12,639 bases of DNA from NCBI GenBank assembly GCA_002687025.1, contig NYZG01000186.1, positions 1 through 12,639 on the forward strand. The letters are read 5' to 3'. The translations under genes and the position numbers were made by a program. Below are positions 1 to 6,233 of this stretch, piece by piece. Numbering within the stretch: the stretch's first letter is position 1; the number at the start of each line of letters is the position of its first letter. The notes under the pieces were generated by a model. The model did not search any database. It saw only the letters and a program-made list of their open reading frames with translations, and was not told the origin of the DNA. Origin of the DNA: Candidatus Poribacteria bacterium (GTDB lineage: Bacteria > Poribacteria > WGA-4E > GCA-2687025).

Positions 1-338
1 CTACGAGTACATTTAGCAATGAGGCGCCGAAGGAACCTTCGGGTACTTTCAGTTCTGAGGCAGTACGGCGACGCGGGGCACGCCCGACATTTCAACGGCT
101 CGGGGCAAGGCTGGAAGGTGTTGGGGGTACCGTGCGCAGGGGGCTCGCCGTGAGGCGCCGATGCGGGCCGAGGCCGAGCACGGCGTTCGGCCGCGGGCCG
201 TCGACCATGCTGTACGTGGCGCAAGCCGCGTGTCGGACGTGGGCAGCGGGGCGAGCAGTAGACTGTCCGGCCACGAGAACGGCGACGATACGCCTGCGCG
301 CGCCGGAGAACGTCCGTGTCAGGGGTCGGCCCCGGCGG
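1..338. other. Non-coding or unassigned stretch at left edge
   Basis: I see no gene I can support here. Several overlapping frames are open on both strands, as expected in GC-rich DNA, but their translations are Arg/Pro/Ala-rich and resemble no family. Plus frame 1 is open from the window edge to a TGA at 151-153 (50 codons) and might be the tail or remnant of something starting outside the window. No tRNA cloverleaf, tandem repeat or convincing terminator was found. A short hairpin is listed separately. Confidence 0.4.
27..42. repeat. 7-bp inverted repeat (small hairpin)
   Basis: CCGAAGG at 27-33 and CCTTCGG at 36-42 are perfect inverted copies separated by AA, so a tight hairpin could form with the inner pair opened. 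No T-run follows on either strand, so it is not a standard intrinsic terminator. It may be chance or a transcript-end structure for a gene lying to the left of the window. Confidence 0.25.
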
Positions 339-443
339 TTACTCCCCGGGCTCCGCGTGACGTCTGCGCACATCGCGCACCAACGCCACAAAGAACAGTC
401 CAACGACGACGGCGGCTGCCAGCAACGCGACCCACTGCCCCAT
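339..443 (-). CDS. Small single-pass membrane peptide, 34 aa
   Basis: This 34-codon frame starts at ATG 443-441 and ends at TAA 341-339. A purine-rich SD (GGGGGA, complement of 450-455) lies 6 bases before the ATG, which is ideal spacing. The peptide has a short polar start (MGQW), one hydrophobic helix of about 19 residues (about residues 5-22, rich in Ala, Val, Leu and Phe), then a strongly basic tail (VRDVRRRH) and an acidic end. By the positive-inside rule the C-terminus would be cytoplasmic. I recognise no family. It stands alone and divergent from the fucosidase gene. Support comes only from the SD, the helix and the tail; in-frame ATGs further upstream give low-complexity Arg/Ala-rich extensions that I do not trust. 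Confidence 0.4.
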   Translation of the reverse strand: MGQWVALLAAAVVVGLFFVALVRDVRRRHAEPGE

Positions 444-799
444 GGCGAATCCCCCAGCGATGAAATGGCCCAAACACGACGCGCCGAGGCGCGACGGCGC
501 ATGCGGCAGAGCCTGCATATATGCTAGCCCGCGTCTCCTCGGCGCCCGTGCGTGGAAGCCTGAAATGCCAGCGGCGCCGCGTCGGGCAAAACACCGCACA
601 GTCGGGGTAGAGGCGCTGCGTACAGGGTGGGCTTGGCCCCCGCGCCATGCGGCGATCGGCGCCGAGCCGATGGCAGACGGAGGCGGTTGGGCAGCCAGAC
701 CGGCGCCCCGATGCGCCGCCCTTGCGGCGTGCCTGGTCGGGGCATACGCTGAGCAGGCTCCCCCGCGGACGCGCAAACGACAGAAGGGCCCCACAGTCC
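444..799. promoter_or_regulatory. Divergent intergenic region, no assigned gene
   Basis: This gap separates the small minus-strand peptide gene from the plus-strand fucosidase gene and should carry the promoters of both. The only AT-rich patch is a 10-bp palindrome, GCATATATGC at 515-524, which could be part of a -10 element or an operator. Upstream of the fucosidase a very weak sigma70-like pair is visible (TTGCGG at 722-727 and TACGCT at 745-750, 17-base spacer), with three of six matches in each box. Neither is convincing. Long open frames on both strands here look like GC-driven artefacts. Confidence 0.3.
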
Positions 800-2188
800 A
801 TGCCGACATTCGACGCCACGGCGGAAAGCCTCAAGGCGTACCGCTGCCCAGATTGGTTCCGCGACGCGAAGTTCGGCATCTACGTCCACTGGGGCGTGTA
901 TTCGGTACCCGCGCAGGGCGAGTGGTACGCCCGGAACATGTACATCCCCGGCCATTCCGACTACGAATACCACCGCCAGGCGTACGGCCACCCGTCGAAG
1001 TTCGGGTACAAGGATCTGATCCCGCTGTGGAGGGCGGAGAAGTTCGATCCCGACAGGCTGGTAGGGCTGTTCAAGGACGCCGGAGCGCGGTATTTCACGC
1101 CGTGCGCGATCCACCACGACAACTTCGACCTGTGGAACTCACGGCATCAGCGGTGGAACTCCGTGAACATGGGTCCCAAGCAGGACATCACGGGCCGGTG
1201 GCGAGACGCCACGCTTGAGCACGGGCTGCGGTGGGGAGTCACGACGCATCTCGAACGCACGTACAGCTGGTTCAACGTTAACAAGGGAGCGGACGAAGAG
1301 GGCGAACACGTGGGCGTGCCGTACGACGGCGCAGACCCCGAATACGCCGACTTCTACCTGGAACCGCACGACGACACCGACCTGCGTCACCCCATCAACC
1401 CGCCGAAGTCGTGGTGTGACATGTGGGCGCGACGCATCAAGGATCTGATCGACAACTACCGCCCGGACCACCTCTACTTCGACGGGGCCATCCCCTTCCA
1501 GGGAGACGACGACGCCCGCACGGGCATGGAGGTGATGGCCTACTACTACAACCGGAACCAGGAGTGGCATGGCGGCCGGCAGGAATGCGTGATGTGCATC
1601 AAGGACCACGCGGACCACGGCACGTATATCCCCGGCGTGGCGACGCAGGACATGGAGCGAAGACTCGCCGACGAACTGCTCCAGGAGCCGTGGCAGACGG
1701 ACACGTCCATCGGCCCGTGGGGGTACCACACGGACGCCAACTACCGCCCCGTCGGAGACATCATCCGTGAACTCGTGGACATCGTGAGCAAGAACGGGAA
1801 CATGCTGCTGAACGTGCCGCCCCGCGCGGACGGCACCCTCGACTCGGAGACGGAGACGATTCTCCGCGACATCGGCCGGTGGACGGCCGTGAACGGCGAG
1901 GCGATTTACGACACGCGCCCATGGCATCAGTACGGCGACGGCTCGCTACGCTTCACGACGAAGAACGACACGCTCTACGCGTTCGAACTGGAGTGGCCTG
2001 GCGAGCGCCGGACGCTCAACGTCCCCATCTCACAGGCGGACGGCTCGCATGTCGATGTCGCATCGGTGGCGCTGCTCGGCCATGCCGGGGCGCTTGAATG
2101 GGCTCAGCACGGGTCTGGGCTCGCGATCACGCTGCCGCCGCGCCAGCCGTCCGAACACATCGCGGCGTTCCGCATCGACTTCAGGTGA
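800..2188 (+). CDS. Alpha-L-fucosidase, glycoside hydrolase family 29
   Basis: This 462-residue enzyme is predicted to release L-fucose from fucosylated glycans by the retaining mechanism of GH29 (EC 3.2.1.51). The N-terminal catalytic barrel opens with WFRDAKFGIYVHWG (residues 19-32), a family hallmark. IHHDNF follows at 104-109. The likely nucleophile is Asp228 in HLYFDG. The stretch GNMLLNVPPRADG with the following WTAVNGEAIYDTRPW is typical of the end of the barrel, and a C-terminal beta-sandwich region follows. The frame is open back to an ATG at 647, but the extra 51 residues are Arg/Pro-rich and unlike GH29. ATG 800 has a purine-rich stretch (AGAAGGG) about 11 bases upstream and gives a normal family length. 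No signal peptide is visible from either start, so it should be cytoplasmic and act on imported oligosaccharides. The stop overlaps the end of the convergent kinase-like gene. Natural substrate and linkage cannot be read from the sequence. Confidence 0.88.
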   Translation: MPTFDATAESLKAYRCPDWFRDAKFGIYVHWGVYSVPAQGEWYARNMYIPGHSDYEYHRQAYGHPSKFGYKDLIPLWRAEKFDPDRLVGLFKDAGARYFTPCAIHHDNFDLWNSRHQRWNSVNMGPKQDITGRWRDATLEHGLRWGVTTHLERTYSWFNVNKGADEEGEHVGVPYDGADPEYADFYLEPHDDTDLRHPINPPKSWCDMWARRIKDLIDNYRPDHLYFDGAIPFQGDDDARTGMEVMAYYYNRNQEWHGGRQECVMCIKDHADHGTYIPGVATQDMERRLADELLQEPWQTDTSIGPWGYHTDANYRPVGDIIRELVDIVSKNGNMLLNVPPRADGTLDSETETILRDIGRWTAVNGEAIYDTRPWHQYGDGSLRFTTKNDTLYAFELEWPGERRTLNVPISQADGSHVDVASVALLGHAGALEWAQHGSGLAITLPPRQPSEHIAAFRIDFR

Positions 2189-3116
2189 TCTTGCCGACGA
2201 TGATCTTCAGGGCGGTCTTGACCCATTCGTACAGCAACGGATCCTCGAAGGTCGCGCTTTCGCCCCAAAAGATCGCCGAGTAGGCGTAGTAGGCGTCCAG
2301 GACCTCCATGAGCTCATCGCCGCCGCGGAACTTCAGATGCGCGCGGATGAAGTCGGCGTCGTGGCGCGTGAAGCCATCGTCCAGCACGAGGTAGTTGAGC
2401 GCTCCGCACAGGTCCATCCGGCTGTCCCCAATGACGGCCAGGACGCTGTAGTCGAGCACGGCGGAGATGTTGTTCTCCTCGCCCACGAGCACGTTCGCGG
2501 GCCAGAAGTCGTTGTGGACGAGCGCCTTCTCTTCGCACGCCAGATTCGCCGGGATGTATTCGCGAAGGTAGTCGACGACCTTGTCGAAGTCCTCGACATC
2601 CGCAGTCAGTCTCTCTCGCGATTTTGCCAGAGCTTCGTCCAGCTTCAGGAGCAGGTAGTCCGTCCACGACTTCGAGTTGAGCATGCCGTCGTGTTCGACG
2701 TAATCGCCGTACGGCGGGCGGGAGACCTGCACGGTACCCAGTTCATACGCGGCGTCCAGGAACGCGAGAAGGATCGTCTGCCGATCCTGGGGCGTGGCCT
2801 TGGCGCACGCCTGGGCCATGGGAGTACCCGATAGACGCCGCTCTACGGTATAGGGCGTGCCTTCGTGCGTGCGGATCTCCTTGATTCGCGGCGTTTCAAA
2901 CGAGAGATTCCGCCGCGCAAGGCCGCCGTGGACCGTCTTAAGCCTCTCCAGATAGCTCTGCTCGCCGCCGGGGTAGATTTTCAGCACGTCCGTGTCGGAC
3001 CTGACGAAGATGTGCCCCTCGCCGCCCTTACCGAGTAGTTCTGGCTCATCGATGCCCTCGTGTTCGAGGACTGCCGTCACCTCGTCGGGATACGACGCTT
3101 CTTCGGGATTCTCCAT
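2181..3116 (-). CDS. APH/choline-kinase-like phosphotransferase
   Basis: This 311-residue protein has the protein-kinase-like fold of the aminoglycoside phosphotransferase (APH) family, which phosphorylates small alcohols, sugars or amines with ATP. Visible motifs, in order: a Gly-rich loop GKGGEGHIF (29-37), the ATP-binding Lys46 in VLKIY, the catalytic loop LVHNDFWPANVLV (His201, Asp203, Asn208) and the metal-binding Asp222 in VLDYS. All key residues are present, so it is probably active. The substrate is unknown; calling it an antibiotic-resistance gene would be unjustified. The start is well supported: GGAGGAG (complement of 3123-3129) lies 6 bases before the ATG, and this SD sits in the last codons of the upstream gene, whose stop is only three bases away. 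Translation is probably coupled. Its 3' end overlaps the fucosidase gene by 8 bases on the opposite strand. Confidence 0.8.
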   Translation of the reverse strand: MENPEEASYPDEVTAVLEHEGIDEPELLGKGGEGHIFVRSDTDVLKIYPGGEQSYLERLKTVHGGLARRNLSFETPRIKEIRTHEGTPYTVERRLSGTPMAQACAKATPQDRQTILLAFLDAAYELGTVQVSRPPYGDYVEHDGMLNSKSWTDYLLLKLDEALAKSRERLTADVEDFDKVVDYLREYIPANLACEEKALVHNDFWPANVLVGEENNISAVLDYSVLAVIGDSRMDLCGALNYLVLDDGFTRHDADFIRAHLKFRGGDELMEVLDAYYAYSAIFWGESATFEDPLLYEWVKTALKIIVGKIT

Positions 3117-3119
3117 GCG

Positions 3120-5246
3120 CTACTCCTCCGTGAGTGGGCCGACGTCGTAGAACATGGGCGTGTCGAGGTCCACGTCGTCGAGGTGGAATTGTCGTTCGGA
3201 GTGGATATGGGGGTTGGCCTCGTAGGCCTCCAGCAGTAGTTCGTGGCGGTCGCCGGGCTTCGCGTAGGCGGCCGGAAGCTTCTCCCCGTCCATCCACACG
3301 TACCGTGCTACCAGGATGCGTCCCGGCCGAACGTCGCCCGCATGCACGTGCTCGGCTTCGTACTCGAAGGCGGCCCATGCGCGCCTGTAGGGGCTCTGCG
3401 AGGGGTCGGGCAGAACGGCGGCGGCAATGAGACGACCCGTCGCGGCCGAGACCGTCACGGGCAAGCGCGACGCTACACGGGCCGCGTACGCCGTGTGATT
3501 GGCGCGTATCTCATCGGCTCCAAGCTCCCGGCCGTACACGGCGACGCCCTCGATTCTGCCGCGCCACGGGACCCATGTCCTGGCGGCGTTTTCGGCCGCC
3601 CCAAACACGAGTGGCGCCACCTTCCAACGGGCCATCGGCGGGTGTTCCGCCGGCCATTCATAGGCGAGAGCGCCATCGAGGTACGCTCGCATCGTCTCGT
3701 CGCGGAAGGTCAGGACAAGATGCTGCGCCACGCCGGCCTTGACGCGCGGGCCCTTCCCACTCGCTCCACCCATGCTGAACCAGAAGCGGTCACGGCTCTG
3801 CCAGAGGCCGTAGACCCGTGGGGACGCGACCATCGGCATCTGACGACGGACGTCGGTCGTCTCGGCCGTGACCCAGGCCTCGAGGCTCACCGCATCGGCA
3901 ACTCTGAGCGTCGGCAGGATGGCTTCGGCGACGCCCGAGACGTGGAACGACCCGCCCTCCAGGCTCATAGCTCCGTCACGCGTGTAGCGCACTCGGCCGC
4001 GCGCCGTGGGTTCTGCGGCGATGTCCGTCCTCGGCAGGCCGGCGGCGTCAAAGGTCTGGGCCGGTTTACCGGCCGTCTCCCACAGGAAGACCAGGCCATC
4101 ACGATTGGTGGGCCACGCTTCCTCGGTCTCGGAACCGACCGACGTGGTGTCTGCCGTGATGGCGGCCGGCATGCCTGACGCCGCTATGGCGACATCGTCC
4201 GCGGTCTCCTCGACCCACAGATGGTGTGTCGCCGCGCCGCGCGCCACCGGTGTCCAGGCTTCGTCGGACCAGCTGTACACGCCGACGACATGCCGCTCCG
4301 GCTCGAATTCGCGTATCCCCGCGCCGTAGAAGCTCGCGGTCATGAAGTTCCCGTGCGTGGACCACTCGGTGTACGTGTACTCGCGGTACGGCGCCAGCGG
4401 CGGGATGCTCGCGTTCGTCGAGGGGTCGTAGAACAGCTTGCGATGGGGCCCGTCGAGCCACAGGAATCGGTCGGAATGCGCCGGGTCCTGACTCATGGAT
4501 ACGTTGCAGTGCCCGCCGTGGCGGCTTTGGATCACCCGGACGAGAGCGTCCTCGGTGGCCAGGGGGTCCAGTTCCGCCCACACCCATCCCGGCTGTGCGG
4601 TGCTCATATAGCGGCCGTCGCGGGATCGGCCGCCGCGGAGCGCGTAGCCGTTCACCAGCGTCGTGCGATCGCCCGCGGGCCGGACGCCACCGTTCTCGAT
4701 CTGCGTGACGTAGGTGTCGCCGCGCACGTCGGCGCTGTTCTCCCACTTCGTACTGACGTAGATGATATACTCGTCGCCCGTCTGTGGATGTATCCACCAT
4801 CGCGGGTCGTACCCCGGCCCGACCTCCGTGGCCTCGGGGCCGTCGTCTTCCAGGCGGCAGACGTAGATGCTACGCCCGTCGTGATAGACGACACGCGTGC
4901 CGTCGGGGCTGATGGACGGGTCGCCGATCCAAGTGTGTGCGTCGGTGCGCACGAGCACGGGCCGAATCGGCTCCACGGAGAAGTCGACGAGCCACAGCGC
5001 GGCCCTGTGACCTGCCGTGCCCGCCCAGTGCGGCCCGGCGTGCAGTATGGCCAACTTGGCCGCGCGCGCGCCGAACAACTTGGCGACTCCATCGGCGTCG
5101 AGGAGGATCTCGGGGAGCGGCGGCCCCTCGGTTCGTGCGCGCAGTTCGCCCTCGTCAACCGGGCGCGACGGGAACGCCGACGCCGCCGCGGCGAGTAGCG
5201 CCAGCGGCAGGATCGCGCGCAGATGCGTCGGCGTCGGCAGTCGCAT
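3120..5246 (-). CDS. Secreted beta-propeller plus LamG-domain protein
   Basis: This 708-residue protein begins with a Sec signal peptide (hydrophobic run about 10-23, likely cleavage after Ala-Ser-Ala at 24; no lipobox Cys), so it is exported. Residues ~60-380 resemble a TolB/WD40-like propeller, with the repeat-type stretch DPSISPDGTRVVYHDG near 109-124 and several Trp/Asp-rich blades. Residues ~420-585 look like a LamG/concanavalin-type jelly roll: VSLEAWVTAET, then LVLTFRDETMRAYLDGALAYEW, then GRIEGVAVYGRELGADEI. Such domains commonly bind sugars or proteins. The last ~110 residues form a further domain I do not recognise. No membrane anchor or sorting signal is seen at the C-terminus. The start is secure: AAGGAGG (complement of 5257-5263) lies 10 bases before the ATG. 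It sits 28 bases after the amidohydrolase gene and 3 bases before the kinase-like gene. Enzymatic activity is not evident; a binding or scaffold role is inferred. Confidence 0.72.
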   Translation of the reverse strand: MRLPTPTHLRAILPLALLAAAASAFPSRPVDEGELRARTEGPPLPEILLDADGVAKLFGARAAKLAILHAGPHWAGTAGHRAALWLVDFSVEPIRPVLVRTDAHTWIGDPSISPDGTRVVYHDGRSIYVCRLEDDGPEATEVGPGYDPRWWIHPQTGDEYIIYVSTKWENSADVRGDTYVTQIENGGVRPAGDRTTLVNGYALRGGRSRDGRYMSTAQPGWVWAELDPLATEDALVRVIQSRHGGHCNVSMSQDPAHSDRFLWLDGPHRKLFYDPSTNASIPPLAPYREYTYTEWSTHGNFMTASFYGAGIREFEPERHVVGVYSWSDEAWTPVARGAATHHLWVEETADDVAIAASGMPAAITADTTSVGSETEEAWPTNRDGLVFLWETAGKPAQTFDAAGLPRTDIAAEPTARGRVRYTRDGAMSLEGGSFHVSGVAEAILPTLRVADAVSLEAWVTAETTDVRRQMPMVASPRVYGLWQSRDRFWFSMGGASGKGPRVKAGVAQHLVLTFRDETMRAYLDGALAYEWPAEHPPMARWKVAPLVFGAAENAARTWVPWRGRIEGVAVYGRELGADEIRANHTAYAARVASRLPVTVSAATGRLIAAAVLPDPSQSPYRRAWAAFEYEAEHVHAGDVRPGRILVARYVWMDGEKLPAAYAKPGDRHELLLEAYEANPHIHSERQFHLDDVDLDTPMFYDVGPLTEE
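3123..3129 (-). promoter_or_regulatory. Shine-Dalgarno inside upstream coding end
   Basis: GGAGGAG on the minus strand overlaps the last Glu codons of the propeller/LamG gene and is 6 bases upstream of the kinase-like ATG. It fixes that start and implies reinitiation by the same ribosomes. Confidence 0.7.
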
Positions 5247-5256
5247 TCGGGGCGCG

Positions 5257-5263
5257 CCTCCTT
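5257..5263 (-). promoter_or_regulatory. Strong Shine-Dalgarno for the propeller/LamG gene
   Basis: AAGGAGG on the minus strand, 10 bases before ATG 5246, in the 28-base gap after the amidohydrolase stop. It supports the ATG that opens a clean signal peptide. Confidence 0.7.
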
Positions 5264-5274
5264 GGGGTCGGTGT

Positions 5275-6129
5275 TCAGTCCAGGCCGAGTAGGCTCAGGC
5301 TGTCGCGGTGGAAGACCTCATCCAGGCGGTCGTGGCTCACGCGCGGGAGCTTCGTGCCCTCTAGCATGTCGTTGAGGGCGCGGAGTTCGCGGTACGACTC
5401 GTCGGGAGTCGTGACGGCGTAGTCGCTGCCGAAGAGTATCTTGGGCCACACGCGGTATTCGTCCACAAGCGTGAGCGAGTTATAGAGCTGCCACGGGCGA
5501 TAGAACAGCGCGCTGATGTCGGCGTACACGTTCGGATGCTTGCGGATCGTCACGATCGTGTCGGCTTCCCACGGGTGACCCAGATGCGCGAGGACCATCT
5601 TCAGATCCGGGAACCGCGAGGCGACCTCGTCGATCAGGTAGGGGCGCGTGAAGCGCAGCGGCGCATGTTGGGCGAAGGTGGTGCCCATATGGAACATCAG
5701 GGGTAGACCCAGCCTCTGACAGCGCGCGTAGAGGGTGTCGAGGCGCCGATCCGTCGGGTCGAAGTTGGCGTAGGTCGGGCCGAGCTTCACGCCGCGCAGG
5801 CCGAGGTCGGTGTAGCCCCGCTCGAAGTCGTCGAAGAAGTCCACCTCGTGCGGATCGACGCTGAGGAAGCCGATCATCTTCTCCGGCGCGCGCGCCACGA
5901 ACGCCGCGACGTACTCGTCCGGGACGTAGATGCCTGTATGCCGACCCTTGAGACCGAACACGACGCACCGGTCGACGGGCTCCATCGCCGCCATGTAGCG
6001 GTCGAAGTAGCTTCCTGAGTCGCCGCCGATCGTGGCGGGCTCGGCGCGCATCCGCTGCGCATCGGCGATGAACTCGGGCGTGCAGTGGAGCGATTCGTCG
6101 CACGTATGTGTGTGGATGTCTACGCGCAC
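5275..6129 (-). CDS. Amidohydrolase-2 family metal-dependent hydrolase
   Basis: This is a TIM-barrel metal hydrolase of the Amidohydrolase_2 group (relatives include ACMSD-like decarboxylases and lactone hydrolases). From a GTG start at 6129 it is 284 residues, normal for the family. Likely metal and catalytic residues: His6 and His8 in DIHTH right at the N-terminus, His147 in LMFHMG, His182 in AHLGHPW and Asp236 in LFGSDY. FLSVDPHE (88-95) and GLRGVKLGP (110-118) are also typical. The frame stays open up to ATG 6354, but those extra 75 residues are basic, low-complexity and would overlap the mod gene by about 120 bases. GTG 6129 is preferred because AAAGGGG (complement of 6139-6145) lies 9 bases upstream and it places DIHTH where the family has it. 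The substrate is unknown. It leads a three-gene array with the propeller/LamG and kinase-like genes. Confidence 0.85.
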   Translation of the reverse strand: MRVDIHTHTCDESLHCTPEFIADAQRMRAEPATIGGDSGSYFDRYMAAMEPVDRCVVFGLKGRHTGIYVPDEYVAAFVARAPEKMIGFLSVDPHEVDFFDDFERGYTDLGLRGVKLGPTYANFDPTDRRLDTLYARCQRLGLPLMFHMGTTFAQHAPLRFTRPYLIDEVASRFPDLKMVLAHLGHPWEADTIVTIRKHPNVYADISALFYRPWQLYNSLTLVDEYRVWPKILFGSDYAVTTPDESYRELRALNDMLEGTKLPRVSHDRLDEVFHRDSLSLLGLD

Positions 6130-6164
6130 GTCGGCACGCCCCTTTCCCACGAACTCGGGTTCTG

Positions 6165-6193
6165 ACTGTACCGGCGCAGGCGGACGGGCGCAA
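6165..6193 (-). promoter_or_regulatory. Possible sigma70-like promoter for the amidohydrolase operon
   Basis: Read on the minus strand, TTGCGC (complement of 6188-6193) and TACAGT (complement of 6165-6170) are separated by 17 bases. They match the -35 consensus at three of six positions and the -10 at four of six. The predicted transcript start would leave a leader of about 30 bases before GTG 6129. It lies in the 104-base gap after mod and would let this array be transcribed separately from the R-M operon. The match is modest and could be chance. I see no clear intrinsic terminator for the R-M operon in the same gap. Confidence 0.28.
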
Positions 6194-6233
6194 CCGTGGC
6201 CTGCATACGGGGCGTACTGACGGGCAGTCGGCG

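Noticed and set aside
27..42. Hairpin as an intrinsic terminator
   Set aside because: There is no T-run on either side, and the loop is only two bases before fraying.
647..799. Upstream extension of the fucosidase to ATG 647
   Set aside because: The 51 added residues are Arg/Pro-rich, unlike any GH29 N-terminus, and carry no signal peptide. ATG 800 gives the normal length.
319..879. 186-aa minus-strand open frame
   Set aside because: It runs antisense into the fucosidase start and shows GC-driven composition. Only the short 339-443 frame nearby has an SD and a meaningful peptide.
442..1218. 258-aa plus-strand open frame
   Set aside because: Out of frame with the GH29 gene it overlaps; composition is Arg/Pro/Ala-biased with no recognisable domain.
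2049..2834. 261-aa plus-strand open frame opposite the kinase-like gene
   Set aside because: The minus strand carries intact APH motifs; this frame is its antisense shadow.
2181..3116. Kinase-like gene as an aminoglycoside-resistance determinant
   Set aside because: The motifs define only the broad APH/choline-kinase superfamily; context with glycan-type genes and no mobile element argues against a resistance call.
4221..5198. 325-aa plus-strand open frame opposite the propeller/LamG gene
   Set aside because: Mirror frame of a real gene with a signal peptide and recognisable domains; its own translation is Val/Arg/Ala-rich and domain-free.
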